Translations under genes and position numbers: made by a program
The notes under the pieces: generated by a model
Database searches by the model: none
Seen by the model: the letters and a program-made list of their open reading frames with translations, nothing else
Told to the model about the DNA's origin: nothing
Source: Posidonia oceanica
Taxonomy: Eukaryota > Streptophyta > Magnoliopsida > Alismatales > Posidoniaceae
Assembly (NCBI GenBank): GCA_037176725.1
Contig: JAZBRS010000054.1
Location: 17,006,001 to 17,070,000 of the forward strand
DNA length: 64,000 nucleotides
Direction: 5' to 3'
Part shown: one piece after another, positions 21,017-33,181 of the stretch
Layout of the letters: each line of letters starts with the position of its first letter
How positions within the stretch are numbered: position 1 is the stretch's first letter

Positions 21017-22281
21017 TGTAGATACCCCGTTTTGGCACTCCCTTCATGATAGTGTAGTCTGTTGCATTAGGTTATCCCTAGAAGCTCTTTGCTTAATCCA
21101 GGACGGCTCACTTGAGCCAAACACCTATTTAAGCTTTAAGTGTCAACAACTTGAATGTCTTTCATTTCTTGACCAAATTTGGAAGTTGGACTATCTGAGG
21201 GCATTATACGCTGGATTACCAGCTTATAACGTTGGCCGCTGGTTTTGCAGTGTCTAACATTGGCCGCTGCTTTTCCAACGTTTAACATGGAAGCCCAGTG
21301 CCAGCCCCAAACTTTCTTTATTTGGCCAAATACGAAATCTGTGTTTTTGCCTTCTTTAAACTCTGTTGACTGGTCAAGACAATTAACACTAGTTTAATGA
21401 CACTTAATCAAGTTTTAATTGGCGAATATTCCTTTATCCTGGCAACTGTACCTCGGAGGTCGTTATACGCTGGGATTCCAGCTTATAACGTTATGCACTG
21501 GATTTCCAACGTATAACAACCCTGAATTGGAAATTTACTGATCTGGTCATTCAATTCCTTTTTTGTTCCTCCCCTACTTCTATAAAAGCAGGGGTACCCC
21601 CACAGGGTCAAAGGATGGATATTTTTAGACAAACGAGATTTTTTGGAAGAGGGAATTTTTAAGAAAGAAAAATTTGAGTGGAGATATTTTCAGAGAGAGA
21701 AACCAGATTCTGAGAGAGTTCTGAGAATGGCGATCCTGAGTGAGAAAGAGCTTGAGTCTTCCTCTGTCGTCAGTGACATCATGTCGACACATCTTGCATT
21801 CCGTGCATAGATAAGAAGGGGACTCTCTTTTAGTTTTCTTTCTTTTTAATATCATGTTTCTATTTCGTAGTATAGCAAAGCATATTCATTTCCATTAGTT
21901 GCAATCAGGGGATCAAACCCCTCGGGTAAGTATTTTTCTGTGTTTCTTTATGTTCTATTCTATATACTCCGAATAAGCTACTACACCATATTAATCCGTA
22001 CCTTTGTTTTTCTAACATCTATTTTACAAGAAAGAAGAAGAAGAAGAGACTCACCAAGTACAGGCACCCTTGGGCAACGCTAGCGTTGTTCCAAGGTAGC
22101 TGAACCCACACCCCACATCTCCCAAGGTGTCTTGAAGGCCGACGAAAGCGAACCTAGAGTGGCGATCACACCAATTCCATTACCTGTGGAGTGACGGAGT
22201 TGGATACAAAAAAGGGGATGCTGAGAAAAAGCAAACAAGCCAAAACAAGCTTTCGTCTCCTCCAAAAACCCCATATCCACA
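21017..22281 (+). repeat. LTR C (probable 3' LTR)
   Basis: Begins TGTAGATACCCC after the purine tract. Has a TATA-like TATAAAAG at 21591 and, near its right side, TGGCGATCAC at 22160, which LTR D also carries shortly before its end. The right edge is set at ...TATCCACA (22281), just where the 50-bp array begins, by analogy with ...ATCCACA in LTR D. The edge is approximate and the partner LTR is not in the window. Confidence 0.6.
21591..21598 (+). promoter_or_regulatory. TATA box of LTR C
   Basis: TATAAAAG in an otherwise AT-moderate LTR, about 575 bp from the LTR start. Assigned by motif and position only. Confidence 0.55.
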
Positions 22282-25200
22282 CCTTGCGGTTTGTCTCCGG
22301 TTGTGTCCTGATTGACAAATTCGCCATCATGCCTGCGTTTTTATCTCCGGTTGCGTCCTAGTTGACAAATTCGCCATCCTGCATGCGTTTTTGTCTCTGG
22401 TTGCATCCCGTTTGACAAATTCAACATCTTGCCTGCGTCTTTGTCTCTGGTTGCGTCCTGGTTGACAAAATCGCCATCCTGCCTGTGTCTTTATCTTTGG
22501 TTGCATCCCGGTTGACAAACTCACCATCCTGCTTGCATCTTTGTCTCCGGTTGCGTCCCGGTTGAAAAATTCGCCATCCAATCTTGTGGTTTGTCTCCAG
22601 TTGCGTCCTGGTTGACAAATTTGCCATCCTGCCTGCGTCTATGTCTCCGGTTGCGTCCCGGTTGACAAACACGCCATCCCACCTGCGATTTGTCTCCGAT
22701 TGCGTCTTGGATGACAAATGCGCTATCCTGCCTTGTGGTTTGTCTCCGGTTGCGTCCCGGTTGAAAAAATTCGCCATCCTGCCTGCGTTTTTGTCTCTGG
22801 TTGCATCCCATTTGACAAATTCACCATCCTGCCTGCGTCTTTGTCTCCGGTTGCGTCTCGGTTGACAAAATCGCCATCCTACCTGCGTTCTTGTCTCTGG
22901 TTGCATCTTGGTTAACAAATTTGCCATCTTGCTTGCGTCTTTGTCTCTGGTTGCGTCCCGGTTGACAAATTCGCCATCCTACCTTGCGGTTTGTCTTCGG
23001 TTGCGTCCCGGTTGACAAATTCGCCATCCTGCCTGTGTTTTTGTCTCCGGTTGCATCCCATTTGACAAATTCGCCATCTTGCCTGCGTCTTAGTCTTTGG
23101 TTGCGTCCCGATTGACAAAATCGCCACCCTGCCTGCGTTCTTGTCTCCGGTTGCATCTTGGTTAACAAATTTGCCATCTTGCTTGCGTCTTTGTCACCGG
23201 TTGCGTCCCGGTTGACAAATTCGCCATCCTGCCTGCGTCTTTGTCTCCGGTTGTGTCCCAGTTGACAAATTCGCCATTCTGCCTGTGTCTTTGTCTTTGG
23301 TTGCGTCCCAGTTGACAAATTCACCATCCTGCCTGCGTCTTTGTCTCCGGTTGCGTCCCGATTGACAAATTTGCCATCCTACATGCGTCTTTTGTCTCCG
23401 CTTTCATCCCGATTGACAAATTCGCCATCCCGCCTGCGATTTGTCTCCGATTGCGTCTCGCATGACAAATGCGCTATCCTGCATTGCGGTTTGTCTCCGG
23501 TTGCGTCCCAGTTGACAAATTCGACAACCTGTCTGCGTTTTTGTCTTCGGTTGCATCCCGTTTGAAAAATTATCCTACCTGCGTCTTTGTCTCCGGTTGC
23601 GTCCCGGTTGACAAAATCGCCATCCTGCCTGCGTTCTTGTCTCCAGTTGCATCCTGGTTGACAAATTCGCCATCCTGCCTACGTCTTTGTCTCCGATTGC
23701 GTCTCGGTTGACAAATTTGTCATCCTGCCTGCGTCTTTGTCTCTAGTTGCGTTCCGGTTGACAAATTTGCCATCCTGCCTGCGTCTTTATCTCTGGTTGC
23801 GTCCCGGTTGACAAATTCGCCATCCTGCCTGCGATTTGTCTCCGATTGTGTCTCGGATGACAAATGCGCTATCTTGCATTGCGGTTTGTCTCCGGTTGTG
23901 TCTCGGTTGACAAATTCGCTATCTTGCCTGCGTTTTTGTCTCCGGTTGTATCCCGTTCGACAAATTCACCATCCTGCCTGCGTCTTTGTCTCCGGTTGCG
24001 TCCCGTTGACAAAATTGCCTTCCTGTCTGCGTTCATGTCTCCGGTTGCATCCCGGTTGAAAATTTTGCCATCCTGCCTGCGTCTTCGTCTATGGCTGCGT
24101 TCCGATTGACAAATTCACCATCCTGCCTACATCTTTGTCTACGGTTGCGTCCCGGTTGACAAATTCGCCATCCTGCCTGTGTCTTTGTCTCCAGTTGCGT
24201 TCCGGTTGACAAATTCGCCATCTTGCCTGCGTCTTTTGTCTCTGGTTGCGTCCTGGTTGACAAATTCGCCATCCCACTGGCAATTTGTCTCCGATTGCGT
24301 CTTGGATGACAAATGCGCTATCCTGCCTTGCAGTTTGTCTCTGGTTGCGTCCCGGTTGACCAATTCGCCATCCTGCCTGCGTTTTTGTCTCTGGTTGCGT
24401 CCCGATTGACAAATTAGCCATCCTGCCTGTGTTTTTGTCTCCGGTTTCATCTCGTTTGACAAATTCGCCATCTTGCCTGCATCTTTGTCTCCGGTTGCAT
24501 CCTGGTTGACAAAATTGCCATCCTGCCTACGTCTTTGTCTCTGGTTGTGTCTCGATTGACAAACTCGCCATCCCGCCTGTGATTTGTCTCTGATTGCATC
24601 TCGGATGACAAATGCACTATCCTGCCATGCGGTTTGTCTCCGGTTGCGTCCCGGTTGACAAATTCGCCATCCTGCCTGCGTTTGTCTCCGGTTGCATCCC
24701 GTTTGACAAATTCGCCATCCTGCCTGCGTCTTTGTCTCTGGTTGCGTCCTGGTTGACAAAATCGGCATCCTGCCTGCATTCTTGTCTCCGGTTGCATCCC
24801 GATTGACAAATTCGCCATCCTGCTTGGGTCTTTGTCTCCGGTTGCGTCCTGGTTGACAAATTTGCCATCCTGCCTGTGTCTTTGTCACCGGTTGCGTCCC
24901 GGTTGACAAATTCGCCATCCTGCCTGCATCTTTGTCTCCGGTTGTGTCCCAGTTGACAAATTCGCCATCCTGCCTGCGTCTTTGTCTTTGGTTGCGTCCC
25001 AGTTGACAAATTCACCATACTGCCTGCGTCTTTGTCTCCGGTTGCGTTCCGGTTGACAAATTCGCCATCCTACATGCGTCTTTTGTCTCCGCTTTCGTCT
25101 CGGTTGACAAATTCGCCATCCCACTTGCAATCTGTCTCCGATTGCGTCTCGCATGACAAATGGGCTATCCTGCATTGCGGTTTGTCTCCGGTTGCGTCCC

Positions 25201-26245
25201 AGTTGACAAATTCGACAACCTGTCTGCGTTTTTGTCTTCGGTTGCATCCCGTTTGAAAAATTCGCCATCCTACCTGCGTCTTTGTCTCCGGTTGCGTCCC
25301 GGTTGACAAAATCGCCATCCTGCCTGCGTTCTTGTCTCCAGTTGCATCCTGGTTGACAAATTCGCCATCCTACCTACGTCTTTGTCTCCAGTTGCGTCCC
25401 GGTTGACAAATTTGTCATCCTGCCTTACAGTTTGTCTTCGGTTGCGTCCCAGTTCACAAATTCGCCATCCTGCCTGCATTTTTGTCTCCGGTTGCATCCT
25501 GTTTGACAAATTCGCCATCCTGCCTGCGTCTTTGTCTCCGGTTGTGTCCCGGTTGACAAAATCGCTATCCTGCCTGCCTCTTTGTCTCCGGTCGCGTCCC
25601 GATTGACAAATTCGCCATCCCGCCTGCGATTTGTCTCCGATTGTGTCTCGGATGACAAATGTGCTATCCTGCCTTGCGATGTGTCTCTGGTTGCGTCTCG
25701 ATTGACAAATTTGCTATCCTGCCTGTGTTTTTGTCTCCGGTTGCATCCCGTTTGTCAAATTCGCCATCCTGCCTGCGTCTTTGTCTCCTGTTACGTCCCG
25801 GTTGACAAATTCACCATCCTACCTGCGTCTATGTCTCCGGTTGCGTACTGGTTGACAAATTTGCCATCCCGCCTGCGATTTGTCTTCGATTGCTTCTTGG
25901 ATGACAAATTCGCTATCCCGTCCTGCGATTTGTCTCCGGTTGCTACTCAGATGACAAATTTGCTATCCAGCCTTGCAGTTTGTCTCCGGTTGCGTCCCGG
26001 ATGATAGATTCGCTATCCTGTCCTGCGGTTTGTCTCCAGTTACGTCTCGGATGACAAATTCGCTATCCTACCTTGTGATTTGTCTCCGATTGCGTCCCAT
26101 ATAACAAATTCGCTATCCTGCCTCGTGGTTTGTCTCAAGTTGCGTCTCAGTAGACAAACTCGCTATCCGGCTCTGCGGTTTGTTACCGACAGCATCTCGA
26201 TCGACAAATTCGCTATCTAGCCCTGCATCCTTGTCACCAGCTGCA
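22282..26245. repeat. 4-kb tandem array of a 50-bp unit, about 79 copies
   Basis: Unit: TTGCGTCCCGGTTGACAAAT, then TCGCCATCCTGCCTGCGTC, then TTTGTCTCCGG. Ordinary units are mixed with a variant (GATTTGTCTCCGATTGCG, TCTCGGATGACAAATGCGC) at least seven times, and a segment near 23381 recurs near 25072. The period is not a multiple of three and the unit has no minus-strand stop in any frame, so many long minus ORFs (up to 259 aa) appear. I treat them as artefacts. It sits to the left of a second array and purine tract B, so it is read as part of the 3' untranslated region of element B. Confidence 0.93.
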
Positions 26246-26329
26246 TTTTGGTTGACAAGTTTCCCTCCTGTTTTGCTCTCACTTTCCTCTTCTGGTTTCT
26301 CTCCGTACGGACGAGGACCAATCTCCCTC

Positions 26330-26830
26330 CACCTCGGGTTGGCAGCCCTAATTGCCCGGTTGACATCCGTCAAAGTGTTTGCTCCAGGCTGGCAACCCTA
26401 ACTGCCCGGTTGACATCCGTCAAAGTGTTTGCTTCGGGCTGGAAACCCTAACTGCTCGGTTGACATCCGTCAAAGTGTTTGCTCTGGGCTGGCAGCCCTA
26501 ACTGCTCGGTTGACAACCGTTAAGATGTCTGCTCGGGCTGGCAGCTCAAACTGCTCGGATGACATGGGTCAAACTGTCTGGCGTTCTTTCCCGATGCTAG
26601 GAGCATTTTAGCCACCCCCTAGTATCATCCACCTGATACTAGGGGCATCTTTTTCGCTGCCTTTGGTATCATGGCCTCATCTCCCCGGGCTGGCAGCCTT
26701 AACTGCCCAGATGACATCCGTTAAAGCGTCTGGCGTCGCGGGCAGCAAGCACGATAGTATTGTCTGGAGTCTTTCTTCCGGGTTGGTAGCCCTAACTACT
26801 CAGATGGTAAGCACGTCAGTCTTGTCTGGT
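26330..26830. repeat. About 52-bp repeats of element B
   Basis: Five clear units (about 26341-26600) with GGCTGGCAGCCCTAACTG, CCCGGTTGACATCCGTCAAA, GTGTTTGCT, then diverged copies to about 26830. The reverse complement of the element A repeats near 4700-4860 has the same order (GGGCTGATAGCCCTAA ... CCGGTGATGAGTCCGTTAAC). Confidence 0.8.
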
Positions 26831-26859
26831 GCCCCTCTTTGCGCAGTTTCGGGTTGACC

Positions 26860-27400
26860 ACCAACCTGTCGTCGGCATCACTTTGCATCAGCACTAGCAT
26901 CTCATTGCAACTTGTAGCATCACATCAACATCATTGCATTACATTCATATCATCGCATAGCATCACACTCTGCAAATGTCCCCAGCAGAGTTGGCATCCA
27001 TATGCATTGCGCCAGCATCGCTTAGAGCTGCACAGAGCTCAGTGCACAGCATCGCTCACTCTGCATATGTCCCCAGCAGAGTCAACCCCAGCATTGCATG
27101 CTCAGCATCAACATGCATTTCATTAGCATCGCATGTTCAGCATCAGCATACATTGCGACAACATCACCGTTTAGAGCCACACAGAGCTCAGCATGCATTC
27201 GCATCAGCATTAGCATCAGCATCGTCGCTTAGAGCCGAGTAGAGCTCAGCGCAAACTAGCATAATTAGCATCATTCATAGCAGCATCGCGCGAACCCGCA
27301 CGCATACCCCCAGCGGAGTTCAGCGCACATGAGCATCAGCATCGGCATCAGCATCTGCAATTGCATCACGACAACGAGTCACGACTTTCAGTGTATCCGC
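26860..27400. repeat. CATCAGCATC-rich segment with reversed primer-site-like motifs
   Basis: Short imperfect repeats of CAGCATCGCAT and GCATCAGC. It also has TCCCCAGCAGAGTTGGC (26979), TCCCCAGCAGAGTCAAC (27070) and CCCCAGCGGAGTTCAGC (27307), reverse complements of a TGGCGACTCTGCTGGGGA-like sequence. No gene is supported. Confidence 0.65.
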
Positions 27401-27504
27401 TAGATAAGTGACTCAAGCCAACGGCAACATCGCTCCTCTCACTGACTACAGCTGGGGTGTCTTGTCAACCCTGAGCAGCGGCCTTGGTTCCCTCGATCTT
27501 GCTT

Positions 27505-27517
27505 AGGAAGGGACATC
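27505..27517 (+). other. Polypurine tract of element B
   Basis: AGGAAGGGACATC directly before TGTAGACACC. The preceding 60 bp (GTGTCTTGTCAACCCTGAGC onward) match the reverse complement of 3090-3140 in element A. Confidence 0.75.
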
Positions 27518-28039
27518 TGTAGACACCCTAATTTGGTAGTCATTCATCAACAGTTCTCTCCCGGAAGAATGTGCTCGATTGTGGCGGACCCCACCTTTTC
27601 ACCCCAAACCAACTCTAAACTTGTCCAAACCTTCAAAACCTACCCATAACCCTCACATCCACTAGCCTTCAACATCCCAATCGCATTTGATGGTCCAACG
27701 CTCGAGAAGTGGGCCCAGAATCCATGCAGCAAGCCTTGTCTAGATTAGGTGTGGGTTGTCTGCGCGTTTTCCAGGCGCATTTTGGTGGCACGTGGAGTTG
27801 GCATGGATCCCCTGTTCCAATGCTCCAGCAGTCGAGGATCGAGCAGTCCATTCACACCTTGGATCACTTGGTTCTCGCCTCCCATTGGTCCACATGGATT
27901 TGGGCGTGTTCCACAACCTCCCTGAACCATCGTACCCCCGGTTTTCAAACCAATTATCCATCCAATCCTTGATTTCATCTCGGTCTCCAGTTTTCAAATC
28001 TCAGATCCACATCTACGCTTCCCATGCAACGTCGGCCTC

Positions 28040-28046
28040 TATATAA
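28040..28046 (+). promoter_or_regulatory. TATA box of LTR B
   Basis: TATATAA in a C-rich context (CTCTATATAACCCCTCCC), typical of an LTR or plant core promoter. Confidence 0.6.
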
Positions 28047-29847
28047 CCCCTCCCACCTCATTCATTACGAGGTTGTCGTCGAGAACCTTCCACAGCCACC
28101 CAGGAACCCCGACAGCCACTCAATACTTCCTTCTCCGGCGAGCCTCCAACCCAAACAGCCACTACACACATCCATCCGTTGCAACCCACTGCAATTCATA
28201 CCCCAAGCATTGTCTCCAACACCTTGGCCTCTCCACACGACCCCGGCAGTCGCTCCCATGGCCCCACATTGCCAAGCACCGCCGCTGTCGAGCAATTCCT
28301 TCGTCGAACCCATCCACTACAACTTCGCGACTGGTTGACCCAAATCGACACACCTTCGAGCATCGCCACCTCCGAGCGTCTCCCGCACGACCACCGAGCA
28401 TCACTGAACGCGTCCCTTCCTTGCCTCCACTTCGTCGTCGCGTCTAGCATCACCATCGACTGAAGCCTGCCCACCGCGAGCCTCCAGCATCGGCAGCCAC
28501 ATCCACACATCGACCCAAGTAAGCCATGCATCCCTGAGTCTCCCCGTAGCTCTTTCTTGCTTAGTTGCCTCTTAATTACGCGTTTTATGTCGTTTTTCTC
28601 TGTGTTTTCAATCGTCTACGTCTCCTCCTTCTCCAGCAATGGCTTCACCGACAGTGTGAGGCCTATGGCCGTTGATCACGGCCGGGGAGTTGTCGTCTCA
28701 TGTGCATTGCATCCTTCGACCCCCGGCATCATTCCCAAGCCACCGCAAAGGAGTTCGAGCCTGCAACTCATCGGCCTGGCCCACGGTCGTCGATCATTCG
28801 GTGAACTCCGACGAGCTAGGTTGGTGTAGGGTGACGGACCATGTTTTATTGTCTTCTTCATTTGGCATTGTTCCTTGGACCTCCCTCAACCTCTCCCATC
28901 ATTCGCACAGAGCTTCGGCCGCGTCCCGAGAGCTCACGACCATCCACAGGGCCGGCGGACATGTCATTTTCCGGCGATGTTGTGTGAGGGTGGGGAAGGA
29001 GATCCAAGCTTCCCCTTCAGGTTTTCTTTGCATGATTCTCTTCACTGTTATGCCATCTATCTCCGTGAATGTCTGCTTGCATGTTTATAGTCGATTTACA
29101 TAGCGAATTTGGGCGATGAAGTTCGTCAGTCGGGTAGCCAAACCTGCAGTGCGTGTTGCCAGCGCGGTTTACCTATGCGGATTTGGCAGAGCCAGACTGG
29201 CCCCGAACAGAGCGTTTTGTTTTGATTCGAATGTGATTTTCTTGCATCTGATTGTTCTCATTGCCTGCCCTAGCATCCATGCATGTTGCACGATCATTGC
29301 TTTCCTGTTTTATGCCTTGCATAATCAAATTTGAGCAATGAATGTCTTGTGGTTGCACCGCATGGTCTGTAGCGGGTGTTGGTAGTGTATGGTTTTGGCG
29401 AGCCTTCCTGGTGCCCAGATCTGACGCGATCCCTCAACGGATAACACCGGCACGCACAACCAGCGCAACCAACCTAGGTCTGAGCAAACATTAGGACAGA
29501 GCTCCAATTTTCTCGTGGTTTCCCTTTGCATGCTGCGTTCTTGCATTGCATGGTTTTCCTCCAACGTTTTGTTTCTCACCTGCATTGCATCTAGGACGAT
29601 GATGTTTACTATCTAGAGTTCTTTGGAACCAAGGCATGTCCGATTCAGAACACTGGTAGTAGTTGAGCACATAGATTGCATGTTTTGTTTTTATCATGCA
29701 TCATGGCATCATAAGCATACATTAAAGCGTATTAAAGCACTCATAGCATGGCATAACATTCCTCGCCTATGAGTGTACAGTTATTGGCAAGCACTGCCTA
29801 AATCCACACATGCGAGCGAGATTAGCCTAGAAAGACCACTTCTCGAG

Positions 29848-29879
29848 CGCATGGGGGTGCCTAACACCTTCCCCATGCG
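29848..29879 (+). promoter_or_regulatory. Hairpin in distal LTR B
   Basis: A 9-bp perfect stem CGCATGGGG/CCCCATGCG encloses GTG-CCTAA-CAC. The loop region GGGTGCCTAACACCTTCCCC also occurs in LTR A near 11240-11260. Confidence 0.7.
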
Positions 29880-30189
29880 TAATAGAAGTCCTTACCCTTT
29901 CTCTTGGCTCGCAATGACTATCGTGTCTGCATCCATTTGGCATGAGTTATACATTTTGCATCATATCACATGCATATCATTGTTTTTCTCGGTTTTCCTC
30001 GTCTCTCGATAATAGATTAGGTGGCGACTCCGCTTTTGTCTTATTCTTTGTTTTCCTTGCCGTTTTCCGGTGTCTTCGAGTGTCCATCCTTGGATTCACC
30101 CACTTACTCCGTGATCCCTTGAACATCGATCGGTGCGCGCGAGCTCTTGGTCGCAAGCGCCCAAAGGTCGCGTCGCCGAGATAGTCACA

Positions 30190-31873
30190 GATACTTGTGT
30201 CTTCTTTTGTGTATAACTTCAACTTTGATTGTGATTTTGGTGATTTGGTCTTGTTGTAAAGTAGACTTCAAGACCTTCAATTTGATGTATAATATCAATA
30301 CTTCTAGATGAGATTTATGCTCATAATGTATGATTTTCAGTAGATGTCATTCATGAGCCTCTATTTTGAAAGATGATTTATGGCTCATATTTTTGTAACT
30401 ACTATTATTAATTATTGATAATTCTTCTTATGAGCTTTTAATTGTGCTTTATGTCTTCTTTCCATTTCCTAAGATGGCTAGTAGATGATTATTTGTTGAG
30501 TTGTCTTGCGAGTTAAGCAATTTGCTCTACATTACAGGTGCCGGTGGTGGCGTGTTTCTCTAACGCAGGTGACCCACAAGTATTGGTTGCTGTAGTTGTC
30601 ATTTCCTCAATTGTATTACATAGTTCACCCAAAAGACCATGTCCATGAGTAACGACAATTTTTCTTCGAGAGAACATGGTTACGGTATAGTTGTAGAGGA
30701 GGCTTATATGAAACAATATTAACGAATAACCTTATATTAAAATAAATGGACTGTCTGTGGACTCGGATAAAGGTAAGTTACCCCACCAACCAAATTATTT
30801 TCTTGGTGAACTGGTTGTATGAAACCATTTGAGATATCACATAACCATTCCTCCAATTGTTGGCAAAAATTATTGAATTAATCCCCATAGGTTTAGACCC
30901 TATTGCATGTTTGGTTCAATGTGAATTGATTGGTTGGATTCCTGTTCCTTTTTGTGTTGGTTCTGGGCATTGGCATTGACATTATCATCTTGATTTATGA
31001 TGAATTTAACAATCATTAATGATAAATTCCACAAATCTCGTTAAAAGATTGTATACTAGTTAAAATTTACAAATGTCCTTTAGGAAAATGTAAGATGCAA
31101 GTAGAAGGGAACTCACTTTTTATCAAGGACACTCAATCATATAGATATAGAGATGTATAAACATGAAAAGAGGGAAAGAAAAAGTAAGTTGCAAACGAGA
31201 GTACACTAATACACAATATATTTTTAGACAAGTAAATCTATCAACGAATCTAGACTAATGATATAAGCAAACCTCGCCATGGCTTCGGGAGGTTCAGACA
31301 AGACCTAATCAGCCATTCTGGCAACAGCTACAGTACACTTGACATTCAAAGGTTCATAATTAATTAAGACGTAAGAGAAACCAAGATCGTCCACAAATTT
31401 CTCTCTAGATTTCAATTCAATTTGAGTATGAATGAAGAAAAGAAATGCAATCGGTCACGTCCATCCTGGCATTGGGGCCAGTCCCTCTGACTCAGACAAT
31501 TACAGATCCAAGCTTGGTTGTGTGAGCCCACTTGTGTGGTCCGTCCTACCGTTGATGAAATGCACTCGGCTCTTTTCGCTCTCGCTCTCGAGTGCAGGCA
31601 GGTTTCTTTTGAAACTCATGGAGTTTCCTTGAAGCCTGTTTCCAAAAGCCGGATCACCGGCTGTCAGTTTGGACCTTCTGCGGCTCACATCCTGAGAATT
31701 GCTTTCAGCTTTTCCTGGGCTTGCTCTTCCTTCGCTTGACATTACAATATCTTCCACTGATCAAATCTTCTTCTTGACCAATCTTAATAAATTTGCTCAT
31801 GCTACTTAATTTTGTGGTGTATATAGAATATGCGTGATGATTGATTGGATTTTCATTAGTGTTGTTTCAATTA

Positions 31874-31911
<38 letters not shown>

Positions 31912-33055
31912 GATGATATCTTCTCTCATGTTCCATTGTGTTTATTTATGTTTTGGGTTGGCTGCTTGTTTGCTGCATATGTTTGCAGCCTTCAGATTGG
32001 TCTTGGTGGGTTCTGGTTTGTTGGCTGTTTTGCTGTTGCTATAATAATTGAGGATCAGTTCATCATGTACACCAATTCTTTATACGACCAAGGCTGTTTA
32101 GATATCATTTGTCCTTTTTTTTTTTATTTCATCCAACGGGTGAGATTGATTGTATATGATTTAATGTAAGAATTGATGTATACTAATCGTTTTGCTTGGT
32201 AATTTTGTTCTGGGCTCTTCTTTGTTTTTTTTTTTTTTTTTGGAAAGGGGCGGCTCGCTCTTCTTTGTTAAGAGCCTGTTGTGGACACAACCTTATTAGT
32301 AATGTGTACCTTCCATCTTTCAAAAACGAAGGAAAAAGCTTGTATGTATCGTCTGTTGTTATCTGTACCGCGGAGAAAGAAAAGCTGTTTTGTATTCATC
32401 CCTACGCATGGAAGAAACAACAGTTAACCGCAAAAGATATATATTACCACTGGCGTTGCAGAGACAGGACGATTGCTGAAAGCAAGGCACACAGACAGGA
32501 TCAACCTGCAGATGCAAGAAAGTAGTCAACCCAAGAGGAAAGACTTGAGAAATTGAACAGAAAAGCATGCTGGCTCCTAGCTACTATTGCCATCTGATGA
32601 CCTGAGTGAACACTCCAATGGCCAGCCAGCCAGCAGCAGCGGCATTATTCACGGACACGGTCACAGGCACACCTTTTATCATCTTCCTCCCTCTTTCCAT
32701 GCATCTCAGACACGGTAAGGAAGGCCTGCTCCTTGACCAAACAATGGACCTACATGACATGCTATGCTTCTCATTCACGAACAAGAACAGGTTCCATGCA
32801 ACTTTTTCCTCTGCAGAGATAAACATTGACAACAGCATCAAATTAATACTACAGGGAACAAACTAAAAGAGACAAAATACACAGCAAAACCTTCACAGTC
32901 ACCATCTTTTTTTTGATCATGGTACAGCAAGAACACCACCAAAAGAAGAAGATGGCATGACCCGATGATAAAAGAAAGAAAGAAAGAAAGAAAAACATAC
33001 TATCCTCATGATAGACAGTCTCAAGCATGAAGCTCAGCTCCACTTATTACACAGA
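30190..33055. other. Host-like intergenic segment left of the aldolase gene
   Basis: AT-rich, no tandem repeats. Short ORFs (31518-31739 +, 31757-31500 -, 32196-32525 +, 32606-32866 +) match no family I know and lack consistent splice or codon signals, so none is called. Simple repeats are (TTGA)n at about 31874-31910 and poly-T at about 32226-32241. Confidence 0.5.
31874..31910. repeat. (TTGA)n microsatellite
   Basis: About nine TTGA/GATT units in a row. Confidence 0.9.
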
Positions 33056-33058
33056 AAA

Positions 33059-33081
33059 CACACACACACACACACACACAC
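33059..33081. repeat. (CA)n microsatellite in the aldolase 3' region
   Basis: About 11 CA units, some 100 bp past the stop codon of the minus-strand aldolase gene, probably within its 3' UTR. Confidence 0.9.
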
Positions 33082-33181
33082 CCCAAATCAAGCTCGATTA
33101 CAAAAAAGGCCCGAAACCAAAAGACGTGCTTGCTGCTGTTAACTAAGAACTGGAGTGTACGACGTAGTCGTGCGTAATAGC

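Larger units (their letters stand above)
27518..30189 (+). repeat. 3' LTR of element B (about 2.7 kb)
   Basis: Begins TGTAGACACC after the purine tract. Contains TATATAA at 28040, a strong hairpin at 29848-29879 and, near the end, GGTGGCGACTCCGC at about 30020, the same order as the distal LTR of A. The right end is placed at ...AGTCACA by the TG...CA rule and is approximate. Small ORFs between 28024 and 29103 match no family I recognise. Confidence 0.7.

Noticed and set aside
22327..26004. Many minus ORFs of 70-259 aa with repeats such as MANLSTGTQPETKTQAGW
   Set aside because: They shift frame with each 50-bp unit and come from the tandem repeat; there is no start context and no family match.
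22282..26245. CRISPR-like array
   Set aside because: Units are contiguous diverged repeats without unique spacers, and the window is plant nuclear DNA.
27669..28046. ORF pair near the start of LTR B
   Set aside because: Both strands are open over the same stretch, with no family match and no splice signals.
28024..29103. Possible Pro/Ser/His-rich protein gene in LTR B
   Set aside because: Overlapping ORFs in several frames and strands inside an LTR, downstream of its TATA box; a leader transcript is more likely than a protein.
31440..32870. Possible small host genes left of the aldolase
   Set aside because: Several 60-110-aa ORFs exist, but none has family similarity, consistent splice sites or codon bias that I can see.
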